Part shown: positions 16,624-25,253 of the stretch, one piece after another
Layout of the letters: each line of letters begins with the position of its first letter
Numbering within the stretch: the stretch's first letter is position 1
Origin: Phycisphaerae bacterium
Lineage (GTDB): Bacteria > Planctomycetota > Phycisphaerae > UBA1845 > Fen-1342
DNA length: 64,000 bases
Assembly (NCBI GenBank): GCA_030428945.1
Contig: JAUIEC010000019.1
Coordinates: forward strand, 1-64,000
Direction of reading: 5' to 3'
Translations under genes and position numbers: made by a program
The notes under the pieces: generated by a model
What the model was told of the DNA's origin: nothing
Database searches by the model: none
Seen by the model: only the letters and a program-made list of their open reading frames with translations

Positions 16624-17571
16624 GTGCCATCGCAACCAGACAGGCAAGTCGCGGGGCGAGACACCCTGAATCAGCTGGCGTTGCCGCTGATGGCCGGTGC
16701 GTTGCTGCCGCTGATCGTGATGGCGGCAAGCCTGATCTGCGCCGCTCCCCTCCTGCTTCTCGGGTGGACACTGTTCCCGGCATTCGGTTGGGGAGCGTGG
16801 GAGACGTGGTACGACCGGTCGCTGGTGCTGGGCGGGTTGGCCGCCGCAACGATTCTGGGTGTTCAGGTTCTTCGACGTTGGCCCCGCCGCGCGCAGTTAC
16901 GCTGGTTTGTCGCCGGTGGCCTGGTGCTGCCCAGCGTGACACTGGCTGCCGCGGCTCTCGAACCGGGCGGAAGCCTGTATGCCGCTCTCCCGGCCGCCGC
17001 TTGGACGATCACCCCGTTGATCGCGACCATCGCGCTGGGGCGGCTTGCGCTGTGGTGGCGATCGAGCAGGCGGGAACCGGTTCCTGGAGACGAGTCGGGC
17101 AGGTTTCCCGAGTGTGGACCGCACCGCGTCAAGCAGCGCATGCAATGGCGCTGGTGGGCCAAATGGGTGTTCACACTCGGGCTCGCATGGGCTGGCTGGT
17201 TGTGGGTGGTGTCGGGTACCTGGGCTTCCGAACTCCTCCTGGGGCATCAAGGCGTGCACATGGGCGCCGGGACACTAACGATCGAGTTCCACCGCGAGCC
17301 ATTTGAGGTTGACTGGCAGTGGTTGGAAGTTGTTCCGCGCGGGACGTTCCATTGGCTCGTGGCTGGCTACAAATCCACACCGTCGTATGTCTGCCTGGAC
17401 CTGCCCGGATGGGTTCCGATCGTGGGACTGGCTGCCTGCGCAGCGACGTTGTGGCGTGCCGACCACAGGCCGGCCGAAGGCTCCTGCCGGACCTGCGGCT
17501 ACAACCTGACCGGCAATACGACAGGCGTCTGCCCGGAGTGCGGTAAGCCGATCGAGCCCGCCGTCAGTTAG
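16624..17571 (+). CDS. membrane protein with C-terminal zinc ribbon
   Basis: A 315-residue protein with five to seven hydrophobic segments in the first two thirds and a soluble region near residues 215-265 (HREPFEVDWQWLEVVPRG). A terminal helix leads into the zinc ribbon CRTCGYNLTGNTTGVCPECG. It begins at GTG 16624; a TAGGCT hexamer ends 7 nt before it. The 81-bp gap to the preceding gene allows co-transcription. The C-terminal ribbon is nearly identical to that of its neighbour at amino-acid level, suggesting shared targeting or a shared binding partner. Function is unknown. Confidence 0.7.
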   Translation: MPSQPDRQVAGRDTLNQLALPLMAGALLPLIVMAASLICAAPLLLLGWTLFPAFGWGAWETWYDRSLVLGGLAAATILGVQVLRRWPRRAQLRWFVAGGLVLPSVTLAAAALEPGGSLYAALPAAAWTITPLIATIALGRLALWWRSSRREPVPGDESGRFPECGPHRVKQRMQWRWWAKWVFTLGLAWAGWLWVVSGTWASELLLGHQGVHMGAGTLTIEFHREPFEVDWQWLEVVPRGTFHWLVAGYKSTPSYVCLDLPGWVPIVGLAACAATLWRADHRPAEGSCRTCGYNLTGNTTGVCPECGKPIEPAVS

Positions 17572-17641
17572 CCTCGCCGCCGGGGTGGATTCGAACGCGG
17601 GATGAGGTCGCGGACGGGGCAGCGGGACGAAACTGAGCCCA

Positions 17642-17681
17642 AGCTCCCTCGCTCCCTTGCTCCCTTGCTCCCTCGCTCCCT
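17642..17681. repeat. CTCCCTCG/CTCCCTTG octamer array
   Basis: About five 8-bp units. On the minus strand the array reads GGGAGCGA/GGGAGCAA and begins 13 nt after the 3' end of the tRNA-Val gene, the same sense-strand placement as the arrays after protein genes. Confidence 0.85.
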
Positions 17682-17694
17682 GATGACAATAAAC

Positions 17695-17768
17695 TGGGTG
17701 ATGAGGGACTCGAACCCCCGACATCTTCCTTGTAAGGGAAGCGCTCTAGCCAACTGAGCTAATCACCC
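17695..17768 (-). tRNA. tRNA-Val (anticodon UAC)
   Basis: The minus strand folds as a 74-nt cloverleaf. The acceptor stem is GGGTGAT/ATCACCC, the D-arm AGCTCAGTTGGCTAGAGC, the anticodon stem CTTCC/GGAAG with loop CTTACAA (anticodon TAC), and the T-arm contains GGTTCGAGTCC. The discriminator is A and CCA is not encoded. A TAGGAT hexamer lies 9 nt upstream (17783-17778 on the minus strand). An octamer array follows the 3' end. Confidence 0.93.
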
Positions 17769-17923
17769 GGGCCAGATATCCTAGCGGGTTTCCCCGCCGA
17801 ATCCACTTGGCCGCACGGCTCCCGCCGGCAGGTCCGAAATTCTCAGCGCCCGGCTCGCGATCGTGGCACGGCGAGCCGCAGACGGCGGTCATCAGGACCA
17901 TCGGCCTTTTTTTGGGGCGGCAT

Positions 17924-17953
17924 TTGAATCGGGCAAAAACCGCTGCCTAGTAT
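17924..17953 (+). promoter_or_regulatory. candidate promoter of the PEP-CTERM gene
   Basis: TTGAAT (17924-17929) and TAGTAT (17948-17953) are separated by 18 nt. This would give a leader of about 215 nt before the ATG at 18178. The leader (17960-18177) is GC-rich with several short inverted repeats, and I see no recognisable riboswitch. The rest of 17769-18177 appears empty. Confidence 0.4.
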
Positions 17954-18177
17954 TGCGTGGATGACGAGTTGAACTCGCGCCCCCAGACGCGAGGACTGCG
18001 GCCCGCCCGGAGCGGGACCCTGCCCTCGTGCCCCCTGGTGATCCGCTGATCGCCGCGTTGCCAGCGCCTGCCGGCGCTGCCCGGGGAAGCTGCGCGCCGT
18101 TCGATCCGCCAGCCACACCTCGAAGCACCACCACGGTGCTGAGGAAGGGGAAAAGAAGCAAACCCAGGAGGTTTCTG

Positions 18178-18978
18178 ATGAAGCGCTGGCTCGTTTCCGG
18201 TGTCGCGGTTCTCGTCTCGACGAGTTTCGCCCTGGCCGGAGAAGTGTATTGGGACAACTTCCGCGACGGCTACGACGCCGACACGCGGTTCACCTCGGAA
18301 CGCAACACGCAGCACAGCATGGGTTTCTCGTCCGCCTCGTGGGCGGTCGACGACTTCAGCGTTCCGCTGGACTTCCCCGAGCTCGGGGAGGACCAGGGAA
18401 TCGGCTTCAACCTGACGAGTGTCGAGTGGATCGGTGCCCGCCAGCTTGACGGTGACCGGCTCGGCTACGACCGCCTCGACTGGGGCATCTTCACCCGCAC
18501 CCAGGACCCGCTGACGATGGAGTTCGACTTCCAGCCGCTGGCGCTGGACGGCGGCGGGCTGGCCCTCTTCACCGACCAGATGATCGGCAGCGACTGGGTC
18601 ATCGCCGAGGAACTCGGCGACACCACCGACGGGCAGGAGTCCGTCTACCGCGGCCGGCTCGAAACGGACATCCCGCTCGACGTCGAGACCGAGTACTGGG
18701 TCGGCGTCCGGCTGGTCGGCAACGACGGCAACGGCGACATGGGTTCGGCCGGGCGGCACTTCATCGCCTCGGGCAGCGGCGAGTCGCTCTACCCGAATGC
18801 CGATTCGGCCTTCCGCTTCGACCCGCCGCGCGGCGGCGATCCGTGGCAGCCGATCGTCAACCCGATCAGCGGCCAGGAATTCGAAGCGGCCTACAAGCTG
18901 GGCTTCACGGTGATTCCGGAACCGGCCTCGCTGGCGCTGCTGAGCCTGGCCGGCCTGGTGTGTCTCCGCCGCCGCTAG
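18178..18978 (+). CDS. PEP-CTERM sorting-domain secreted protein
   Basis: A 266-residue exported protein. The signal peptide runs to about residue 20 (VSTSFALAG). The middle is a beta-rich acidic domain with aromatic and Gly/Asp repeats, and the C-terminus is the PEP-CTERM signal VIPEPASLALLSLAGLVCLRRR in outline: a PEP motif, a hydrophobic helix and an Arg cluster. Such tails are recognised by an exosortase, which is not encoded in this window. A strong ribosome binding site, AGGAGG (18166-18171), fixes the start. The ligand and function of the middle domain are unknown. A terminator-like hairpin lies 136 nt after the stop. Confidence 0.85.
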   Translation: MKRWLVSGVAVLVSTSFALAGEVYWDNFRDGYDADTRFTSERNTQHSMGFSSASWAVDDFSVPLDFPELGEDQGIGFNLTSVEWIGARQLDGDRLGYDRLDWGIFTRTQDPLTMEFDFQPLALDGGGLALFTDQMIGSDWVIAEELGDTTDGQESVYRGRLETDIPLDVETEYWVGVRLVGNDGNGDMGSAGRHFIASGSGESLYPNADSAFRFDPPRGGDPWQPIVNPISGQEFEAAYKLGFTVIPEPASLALLSLAGLVCLRRR

Positions 18979-19113
18979 GCAACACGGAACGAGGATACGA
19001 CGGACAGGCGACCGATTGCCGCTTCCTGCAAGACTACGCCGGGCTCCCCCTTTGTCGGCTGCCTCGGCAGCCGGACGGCGAGCAAGGAAACAAGTGATCC
19101 GGTCGTTTGAAAG

Positions 19114-19143
19114 ACGCGGGCCGGCCTTCGGGTCGGCTCGCGT
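19114..19143. terminator. bidirectional terminator-like hairpin with UUCG loop
   Basis: A 13-bp stem (ACGCGGGCCGGCC / GGTCGGCTCGCGT, two G-U pairs) closes a TTCG tetraloop. TTCTTGC follows on the plus strand and CTTTCAAAC on the minus strand. It could end the PEP-CTERM transcript and, from the other side, truB. Another short hairpin (CGGCTGCC/GGCAGCCG) is at 19056-19073. Confidence 0.65.
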
Positions 19144-19155
19144 TCTTGCTGCGCG

Positions 19156-19350
19156 GTGAAAAGGTGAATGGGTGAAGGAGTGAAAGAGGGACGGCGCACT
19201 GACGCTGACCGATCCTCAGGGCTCATTCACCCTTCACTCGTCGACTCTTGCACACTTCCACGCACTCACTCTTTCACTCTTTCACTCTTTCACTCTTTCA
19301 CCCATTCACCCATTCACTCATTCACCCTTTCACCCTTTCACTCATTCACC
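19156..19350. repeat. facing GTGAAAGA octamer arrays
   Basis: The left array (19156-19191) has GTGAAAAG, GTGAATGG, GTGAAGGA and GTGAAAGA units. The right array (19222-19350) has the complementary TCACTCTT, TCACCCAT and TCACTCAT units and is the longest regular octamer tract in the window. Its right end contains the truB stop codon (TGA within GGTGAATGAG on the minus strand). Confidence 0.9.
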
Positions 19351-20076
19351 GGCCGAAGGCCGCTGCGGGATGGCGATCGGCTGGTCGAGCAGGTGGAGGA
19401 CCTGGTCGAGCGGCTGGATCGCGACGCGGGCGTCCGGCAGGGCCGCCAGGGTCTCCAGGCCGAAGCCGGCGGACTGTCGGAACGGTCCGACCGCGGTCCG
19501 GACCAGGCTCGTCAGGCAGCCGCCGCAGCCGAGCGCCAGTCCCAGGTCGCGGATCACCGAGCGGACGTAGGTGCCGCGCCCGCAGCTCATCTCGAAGTCC
19601 AGGTCCGGCCAGGCGTAGCGGTGGATCACCAGCCAGTCGATCCGGGCCGGGCGTGCTTTCAGTTCCGGCGTGATCCCCTTGCGGGCGAGCTTGTAGGCCG
19701 GGCGGCCGTCGATCTTGACGGCACTGACGGCCGGGGGGACCTGCTGGATGACGCCTTCGAAGCGGTCCAGCGCGGCCCGCACCTGTTCGGCGGCGGGGAT
19801 GGTGTCGACGGGCACGGGGACGAGTTCGGCGTCGGCGTCGAAGCTGGCGCTGGTGACGTCGAGGCGGGCGGTGGCGCGGTAGACCTTGGGGAGGTCCATC
19901 AGGCGCTCGACCAGCTTGGTGGCCTTCTGCATGCAGAGCAGCAGGACGCCGCTGGCGCCGGGGTCGAGGGTGCCGGCGTGCCCGCTCTTGCGGATGCCGG
20001 TCAGGCTGCGGACCCGGTAGAGGGCCTTGGCGCTGGTGATCCCGGTCGGCTTGTCGAGGTTCAGGATGCCGTCCAT
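19342..20076 (-). CDS. truB: tRNA pseudouridine synthase B
   Basis: A 244-residue enzyme that converts U55 to pseudouridine in the T-loop of tRNAs. The N-terminus GILNLDKPTGITS and the catalytic loop GHAGTLDPGASGVL are present, with the nucleophilic Asp at residue 38. VPPAVSAVKIDGRPAYKLAR and CGRGTYVRSVIRDLG complete the family motifs. It is shorter than many TruB proteins because the C-terminal PUA region is reduced or absent. The stop codon lies inside an octamer repeat, so the last residues abut the array. The start is the ATG giving the canonical DGILNLDKP beginning. Confidence 0.95.
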   Translation of the reverse strand: MDGILNLDKPTGITSAKALYRVRSLTGIRKSGHAGTLDPGASGVLLLCMQKATKLVERLMDLPKVYRATARLDVTSASFDADAELVPVPVDTIPAAEQVRAALDRFEGVIQQVPPAVSAVKIDGRPAYKLARKGITPELKARPARIDWLVIHRYAWPDLDFEMSCGRGTYVRSVIRDLGLALGCGGCLTSLVRTAVGPFRQSAGFGLETLAALPDARVAIQPLDQVLHLLDQPIAIPQRPSAGE

Positions 20077-20122
20077 GCCGCCATGGTCGCGTTTTCCCGG
20101 ATCGAAACAAGTCCGTCGAAAG

Positions 20123-20152
20123 TTGCCAGCCGGGCCGGGAACCGCGTATTCT
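20123..20152 (+). promoter_or_regulatory. candidate promoter of the DUF192 gene
   Basis: TTGCCA (20123-20128) and TATTCT (20147-20152) are 18 nt apart in the 112-bp divergent gap between truB and the DUF192 lipoprotein gene. The ribosome binding site AAGGA follows at about 20176-20180. Confidence 0.45.
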
Positions 20153-20188
20153 CCTGAAGGGCGATCGTTTTCGACAAGGAGCACGCGT

Positions 20189-20686
20189 GTGCGACCCAAC
20201 CTGCTGGTGGCGATCCTGCTCGGCCTGCTCAGTGGCTGCATCGGCACGCCCGGCATGAGTTCGAGCGACAGCAGCGACCCGCTGCGGACCTTCCCGCTTG
20301 ACACGCTGGAGACCACGACCGTCACGCTGGGCGGCCGGGCGATCGAGGCCTGGCTGGCGGACACGGACGAGAAGCAGACCGAAGGGCTGATGTTCGTCAC
20401 GAGCGAGGAGCTTGGCGAGCGGGGCATGCTGTTCGTATTTTCGGACGAGCGTCTCCGCGGGTTCTGGATGCGGAACACCGTGACGAGCCTCGACATCGCC
20501 TACGCCCGGATGGACGGGACGATCGTCGCGACCCATACCATGCCGCCGCTGACCCTGCGGACCTTCAGTTCGATCGAACCGGCCATGTTTGCGCTCGAAG
20601 TCCGGGCCGGCCTGCTGGCCGAGCTGGGAGTTGAGGCGGGCGACCGGCTGACGATTCCGGACTCGGTATTCAAGACCCGCGGCTGA
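20189..20686 (+). CDS. DUF192 family lipoprotein
   Basis: A 165-residue protein with a lipoprotein signal (LLVAILLGLLSGC) followed by a DUF192 domain: TDEKQTEGLMFVTSEELG, GMLFVFSDERLRGFWMRNT and EVRAGLLAELGVEAGDRLTI. DUF192 proteins are small beta-barrels of unclear role, usually envelope-associated. The GTG start at 20189 is supported by an AAGGA ribosome binding site about 9 nt upstream and by the immediate signal peptide. The gene is 79 bp ahead of the SpoIIE-type phosphatase on the same strand, so they may be co-transcribed. Confidence 0.85.
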   Translation: MRPNLLVAILLGLLSGCIGTPGMSSSDSSDPLRTFPLDTLETTTVTLGGRAIEAWLADTDEKQTEGLMFVTSEELGERGMLFVFSDERLRGFWMRNTVTSLDIAYARMDGTIVATHTMPPLTLRTFSSIEPAMFALEVRAGLLAELGVEAGDRLTIPDSVFKTRG

Positions 20687-20765
20687 GCCGACGAAGTCTG
20701 CTTGGGGAGTCACCGCGCCAGGCCGTCTCGGGCCGGTGGGACCTGCTCCCGGGAGGCCGCGGGCC

Positions 20766-21983
20766 ATGGGTCTGGGTACCATTCCGAAGGTGATGCTGTT
20801 TGACACCGGGACGGCCCGGGGGGCCGATATCCGGGCGGCGCTCGACCGGCAGGGTGTCCGCTGCAAGTGCTGGAACCTGTCGACCTGCGAGACGCCGAAG
20901 ATTCCGCGGTGGATCGACGCGGCCATGCTGGTCTGCGACGGACCGACCGATCCCGATCAGATCGACGCGCTGCTCGAGCGGCTGAAGAGCGGGAACATCG
21001 CCACGCTGATGTGGGGGGGCGAGCGCGGCGGACACGAGGGCCCGATCAATCACATCAGCGACCAGGCCAGCCTCGACGAGGTGCTGGGCCGGCTCGAGAT
21101 GATCACGCGGTACGCCCCGCAGGTGCGGCGGCTGGATCGCGAGGTGCAGCACCTGCAGAAGCTCAGCCACCAGGTGACGCGCTACTTCGAGGAAGTCGAC
21201 AAGGAACTGCAACTGGCCGGGGCGCTGCAGCGCGACTTCATGCCGAAGCAGTTGCCGGAGATTCACCCGCTGCGGTTCGCGCGCCTGTTTCGGCCGGCCT
21301 GCGCGGTCAGCGGCGACATCTACGACGTCTTCCGGATCGACGAAGCGCACATGGGGATGTTCGTCGCGGACGCGATGGGGCACGGCACGGCGGCCGGCCT
21401 GATGACGATGTTCCTGCGGCAGGCGCTGAATCCGAAGAACGTGACGGACGACGGGTATCACGTCGTGTCGCCGGCCGAGGCGATCGGCGGGCTGCACGCG
21501 GAACTGGCCCGGCAGGACCTGCCGCACTTCCACTTCATCACGAGTGCCTACGCGGTCTGCAACCTGCGGACGCGGCAGTTCACGATGGCGCGGGGCGGGC
21601 ATCCGTACCCGATCCTGATCGCGGCGGACGGGACGCCGCGCGAGTTGCAGCCCGAGGGTCCGCTGCTCGGACTGCCGGACCTGGAGCCGGACTTCGAGGA
21701 GTACACGGTCACGCTCGAGCCGGGCGAGAAGATCTTCTTCTACACCGACGGGATCGAAGAGCAGATCGTCACCGAGCGGGACGAGGACGCCGGCACGACG
21801 ATCTTCACCCCTGACTTCCGCGACTGGGCCCGCCGCGACGCCCACGGCCTGATCGGCGCGCTCGAGGATTTCCTGGACCACCGCGAAGGCTCGCTGCATC
21901 CGGACGACGACGTCACCGCCCTGGTGATGGAGGTGCTTCCGGATGGGGAAGGGAGCCCGGGAGCCAGGGAGCCAGGGAGCTAG
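20766..21983 (+). CDS. SpoIIE-type PP2C phosphatase with degenerate receiver-like N-terminus
   Basis: A 405-residue regulator. Residues 1-115 look like a flavodoxin/receiver-like fold without a clear phosphoacceptor Asp (MLFDTGTARGADIRAALDRQ). A coiled coil follows (VRRLDREVQHLQKLSHQV) and leads into a PPM/SpoIIE phosphatase domain. Metal-binding motifs are VSGDIYDVF, VADAMGHGTAAGLMT, FFYTDGIEEQ and HPDDDVTALVM. Such enzymes typically dephosphorylate anti-sigma antagonists or similar switch proteins, but no partner kinase is nearby. The last ~12 residues (GEGSPGAREPGS) and the TAG stop are encoded by the octamer array at 21949-21983. Confidence 0.88.
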   Translation: MGLGTIPKVMLFDTGTARGADIRAALDRQGVRCKCWNLSTCETPKIPRWIDAAMLVCDGPTDPDQIDALLERLKSGNIATLMWGGERGGHEGPINHISDQASLDEVLGRLEMITRYAPQVRRLDREVQHLQKLSHQVTRYFEEVDKELQLAGALQRDFMPKQLPEIHPLRFARLFRPACAVSGDIYDVFRIDEAHMGMFVADAMGHGTAAGLMTMFLRQALNPKNVTDDGYHVVSPAEAIGGLHAELARQDLPHFHFITSAYAVCNLRTRQFTMARGGHPYPILIAADGTPRELQPEGPLLGLPDLEPDFEEYTVTLEPGEKIFFYTDGIEEQIVTERDEDAGTTIFTPDFRDWARRDAHGLIGALEDFLDHREGSLHPDDDVTALVMEVLPDGEGSPGAREPGS

Positions 21984-22113
21984 GAAGACTCCGTTCCTGC
22001 TGACCGCCGCCCACCCGGCCATCCGCGGCGTCGTCTGGTGCGCCCCCCGCCGCCCGCGAAGAAGCTGCGCCCCCCACTGCCCTCGCTCCCTCGATTGGCT
22101 CCCTCGCTCCCTT
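21949..22113. repeat. facing GGGAGCCA octamer arrays between phosphatase and ffh
   Basis: The left array (21949-21983) is GGGAGCCA-type and is translated as the C-terminus of the phosphatase. The right array (22079-22113) is the complementary CCCTCGCT-type. The ~95 bp between them is GC-rich with no gene. The right array overlaps the spacer of the putative ffh promoter. Confidence 0.85.
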
Positions 22114-22124
22114 TCCCCTACTAT
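22095..22124 (+). promoter_or_regulatory. candidate ffh promoter, overlapping an octamer array
   Basis: TTGGCT (22095-22100) and TACTAT (22119-22124) are 18 nt apart; the spacer contains CCCTCGCTCCC repeat units. The -10 ends 9 nt before the ffh ATG, so the leader would be only a few nt. Confidence 0.45.
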
Positions 22125-22133
22125 TCACGACCT

Positions 22134-23579
22134 ATGTTTGAAACGCTCAGCGACAAGCTTGGTGGTATCTTCGGTGGTCTCCGCGGACGCGGAAAGATCA
22201 CCGAGGCGAACGTGCAGGAGGCCATGCGGCAGGTCCGCACCGCCCTGCTCGAAGCCGACGTCAACGTCGAGGTCGCCCGTGACTTCGTCAAGCGCTGCCA
22301 GGAGGCGGCGCTGGGACAGGAAGTCATCAAGACCCTGAAGCCCGATCAGGTGATGATCAAGGTCGTGCACGATCAGCTTGTCGAGCTGATGGGACCGATC
22401 GAGTCACGCATCCCGTTCGTCTCGCAGCCGCCGACCGTGATCCTGATGGCGGGCCTGCAGGGCTCGGGCAAGACCACGACCTGCGCGAAGCTCGCCCGCT
22501 ACTGCCAGATGCGCGGCAAGAAGCCGATCCTGGTCGCGGCCGACCTGAAACGACCGGCGGCGATCGATCAGCTCGAAGTGCTCGGCAAGCAGTTGAACGT
22601 GCCGGTGCACACCGAGCGCGATCACCAGAACCCGGTCAAGGTCTGCCGCAACGCGGTCCACGCGGCCCGCAAGAGCGACCGCGACGTGGTGATTCTCGAC
22701 ACGGCCGGCCGGTTGGCGATCGACGACGAACTGATGAGCGAGGTCTCGCAGGTCGCCAACGCGACCCGCCCGCACCAGATCTACCTGGTGCTGGACGCGA
22801 TGACCGGGCAGGACGCGGTCGCGACGGCCAAGGCGTTCGATGCACGGCTGGAGCTGGACGGGGCGATCCTGACGAAGTTCGACTCGGACACGCGCGGCGG
22901 CGCGGCGCTGAGCGTCAAGGCGGTGACCGGCAAGCCGATCAAGTTCATCGGTGTCGGCGAGAAGCTCGAAGCGCTCGAGGAGTTCCACCCCGAACGCGTC
23001 GCCGGGCGGATCCTCGGCATGGGCGACGTGGTCACGCTGGTCGAAAAAGCACACGAGACGATGGACGCCGAGCAGGCCCAGAAGGCCCAGGAGAAGATGG
23101 CCAAGGGCACGCTCGGGCTCGACGACTTCCTCAGCCAGCTCGAAGGCTTCCGCAAGATGGGGCCGATGAAGCAGGTCCTGAAGATGATCCCGGGGATGGG
23201 CGACGCGCTGAAGAACGTCGACCTGCCCGAGTCCGAACTGAATCGCTTCAAGGGCATCATCCACTCGATGACCCCCAAGGAGCGGGCCAACCCCGACCGG
23301 ATCGAAGCCTCGCGGCGACGACGCATCGCCAAAGGCTGCGGCTGCGAGCCGCAGGAAGTCAGCGCCCTGGTCAAGCAGTTCCTGAACATGCGGCCACTGA
23401 TGAAGATGATGGCCGGGGGCGGCATCGGCGACCGGATGGCCGCGATGCAGTCGCTGGGCAACATGGGTCAACTGCAGGCCGGGCAGGTGCCGAAGATCGC
23501 CCGCGGCTCGACCAAGTACGATCCGCGCAAGGCCGACAAGATCCGCAAGAAGCGGAAGCGCTCGCGCCGTCGCAAGTGA
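22134..23579 (+). CDS. ffh: signal recognition particle protein Ffh (SRP54)
   Basis: A 481-residue GTPase that binds signal sequences and SRP RNA and targets ribosomes to the membrane via FtsY. The N domain (MFETLSDKLGGIFGGLRGRG) is followed by the G domain. The P-loop GLQGSGKTT starts at residue 107, with DLKRPAAIDQL, DTAGRLAIDDEL, TKFDSDTRGGAALS and GVGEKLEALEEFHPERVAGR. The methionine-rich M domain includes FRKMGPMKQVLKMIPGMG and ends in a Lys/Arg tail. No SRP RNA is evident nearby. The start follows a -10-like TACTAT by 9 nt and lacks a ribosome binding site. Confidence 0.97.
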   Translation: MFETLSDKLGGIFGGLRGRGKITEANVQEAMRQVRTALLEADVNVEVARDFVKRCQEAALGQEVIKTLKPDQVMIKVVHDQLVELMGPIESRIPFVSQPPTVILMAGLQGSGKTTTCAKLARYCQMRGKKPILVAADLKRPAAIDQLEVLGKQLNVPVHTERDHQNPVKVCRNAVHAARKSDRDVVILDTAGRLAIDDELMSEVSQVANATRPHQIYLVLDAMTGQDAVATAKAFDARLELDGAILTKFDSDTRGGAALSVKAVTGKPIKFIGVGEKLEALEEFHPERVAGRILGMGDVVTLVEKAHETMDAEQAQKAQEKMAKGTLGLDDFLSQLEGFRKMGPMKQVLKMIPGMGDALKNVDLPESELNRFKGIIHSMTPKERANPDRIEASRRRRIAKGCGCEPQEVSALVKQFLNMRPLMKMMAGGGIGDRMAAMQSLGNMGQLQAGQVPKIARGSTKYDPRKADKIRKKRKRSRRRK

Positions 23580-23616
23580 ATCGGCGGCGACGCGCGGCAC
23601 GCCCCCCTACCCTCTG

Positions 23617-24966
23617 TCAATCCACCGCGACCCCGCTACGGGTCTCCGCCGGCTGAGAAGTCGCGGCCGGTTGCGTCGTTGCCGGCCGGGTGGTTGCCTG
23701 GCGTGCGTGCGGAAGAACGAGCCGCCAGACGGTGTCGAGCACCAGTTCCACGTTGCCCGTGACGCTTGTGGCAGACTCGCCCGCGTCCCCCGCGTCGCCC
23801 GCGCGGGTGATCTGCGCCAGATCGCGGACGCGGCCGCCGGAGATGCAGGTCCGCAGGTCGGCGCGCAGCGTGTCGTTGTCGGCCAGCAGGTCGGCGACGC
23901 TGCCGCCACCGGGCAGGCCGAGGCGCTGCACTTTCTCCATCAGGACCGGATCGGCCGCGACGCGGAGGGCGGCCATGATGCGCTCGGGACGGCGGAAGAC
24001 CTCGGGCTGATCCGGCACCTCGACGGCGACCCGCAGGACGCGCCCGGCCCAGGCTGGCGCAGGAGCCGACGCGGCGGAATCGGGCGCGGCGGTGGTTCGT
24101 GGCGGGGTCGCCCGGGCGGTGGCCTGCAGGGCGCGCTGCACGCCGCGGGCCAGCAGCAGGCCGCGGAAGTCACGCGGCGCATCCTTCGAGATCGCCTGCT
24201 CGGTCTGCTGCAGGGCCTGGACGAACTGTGCCGGCGAAATCGACGCGGTGGCCGCGACGACCTGGCAGTCGAGCAGTTCGGTCTCGGCGCTTCCGAGGGT
24301 GGGCACGTGCCGGCGCAATGCCGCGCGGAAGGCGGGATCGGTCAGCGCGGCGCGGAGCGTCATGCCGGGCTGGTAGGCGAGCGTTTCGGCCCGCGTGAGA
24401 ACGCGTTCCCAGGCGGCCGCGGTGGCGGCCTGGCGGGCGAGTGCCAGGTCGGCGGGGGCGACGTTTTCCCAGCCGGGCGGATGCGGGGGCAGCGTCTCGG
24501 TGACGTTGCCGCGTCCGGTCGTCCAGACGGCCTGGCGATCGGCGCCGACGACGAACCGCGCGTCGGGCTGCAGCGCGGAGAGCAGGCCCGTGAGGTCGGA
24601 CACATCGACGCGGAGATCAGCGGCGACTTCGCCAGTGCTGAAGCGTCGCAGCGGTCCGAACCGGGGGCGCTGCCAGAGCCACGCACGCAGCGCGGCTTCG
24701 CGTGACCAGTCGTCGGCCGCCCAGTGACGGAGGCTTTCGCGTCCGTCGATCGGCAGGGCGAGCACGACCTCGACCAGCGCGGTGTGCGCGCGAGCCAGCG
24801 CCAGGCGCTCGGCGGGCGCGGCGAGATCGTCGGCGAGGACGATCGCGAGCCAGAGACACCATCCGCACGCTAGTGGCACGCGTCGCCTCCCTGGCAGGAC
24901 CGCCAAGCCGCCGAAGGAACGCGAGGCGCCCGCGTTGCGGCGCGGGTGCGTCTCTTCCGCGAACAT
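23617..24966 (-). CDS. uncharacterised secreted protein
   Basis: A 449-residue protein I do not recognise. A hydrophobic stretch at about residues 28-45 (PLACGWCLWLAIVLADDL) suggests a signal peptide or anchor. The body is helical and Ala/Arg-rich with repeated short segments, and a central linker (ATARATPPRTTAAPDSAASA) divides it. The C-terminus is low-complexity ATTRPATTQPAATSQPAET, a Thr/Pro/Gln tail common in Planctomycetota. The ATG at 24966 is preferred over an upstream TTG at 24993. It is convergent with ffh, with 37 bp between stops. Amino-acid composition is consistent with real coding sequence. Confidence 0.6.
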   Translation of the reverse strand: MFAEETHPRRNAGASRSFGGLAVLPGRRRVPLACGWCLWLAIVLADDLAAPAERLALARAHTALVEVVLALPIDGRESLRHWAADDWSREAALRAWLWQRPRFGPLRRFSTGEVAADLRVDVSDLTGLLSALQPDARFVVGADRQAVWTTGRGNVTETLPPHPPGWENVAPADLALARQAATAAAWERVLTRAETLAYQPGMTLRAALTDPAFRAALRRHVPTLGSAETELLDCQVVAATASISPAQFVQALQQTEQAISKDAPRDFRGLLLARGVQRALQATARATPPRTTAAPDSAASAPAPAWAGRVLRVAVEVPDQPEVFRRPERIMAALRVAADPVLMEKVQRLGLPGGGSVADLLADNDTLRADLRTCISGGRVRDLAQITRAGDAGDAGESATSVTGNVELVLDTVWRLVLPHARQATTRPATTQPAATSQPAETRSGVAVD

Positions 24967-25253
24967 GATTCGCGGCCCCCGGGTGGGCGACAAGTCGCAG
25001 ATCGAGATTCGGCCGGTTCGGTGCGGTTGATCATCGCATCCCTTCCTGGCGGATCGGCGAACGAGCGCGTTCCTCGCACCCGTACCAAGCTAACCGAAGG
25101 CGGGGTGTGCGTCTTTCAGCGCTTCGCCCGCGAATTCCACGGAATCTCTGACCGGATCGAAGCGCGGCGTTCGTCTGCCCGGGTGTCCAAATCGTCGCTG
25201 GCAAAAGACGCCCCCCCGGGACCCGGCGCCGGGGCGCCCCTGGAGAAACCACC

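Noticed and set aside
17581..17603. T-arm-like GGATTCGAAC sequence suggesting a second tRNA
   Set aside because: No matching acceptor, D-arm or anticodon stem can be built on either strand.
19222..19350. CRISPR-like or VNTR coding repeat
   Set aside because: Units are 8 bp without spacers and, apart from the truB stop codon, are non-coding.
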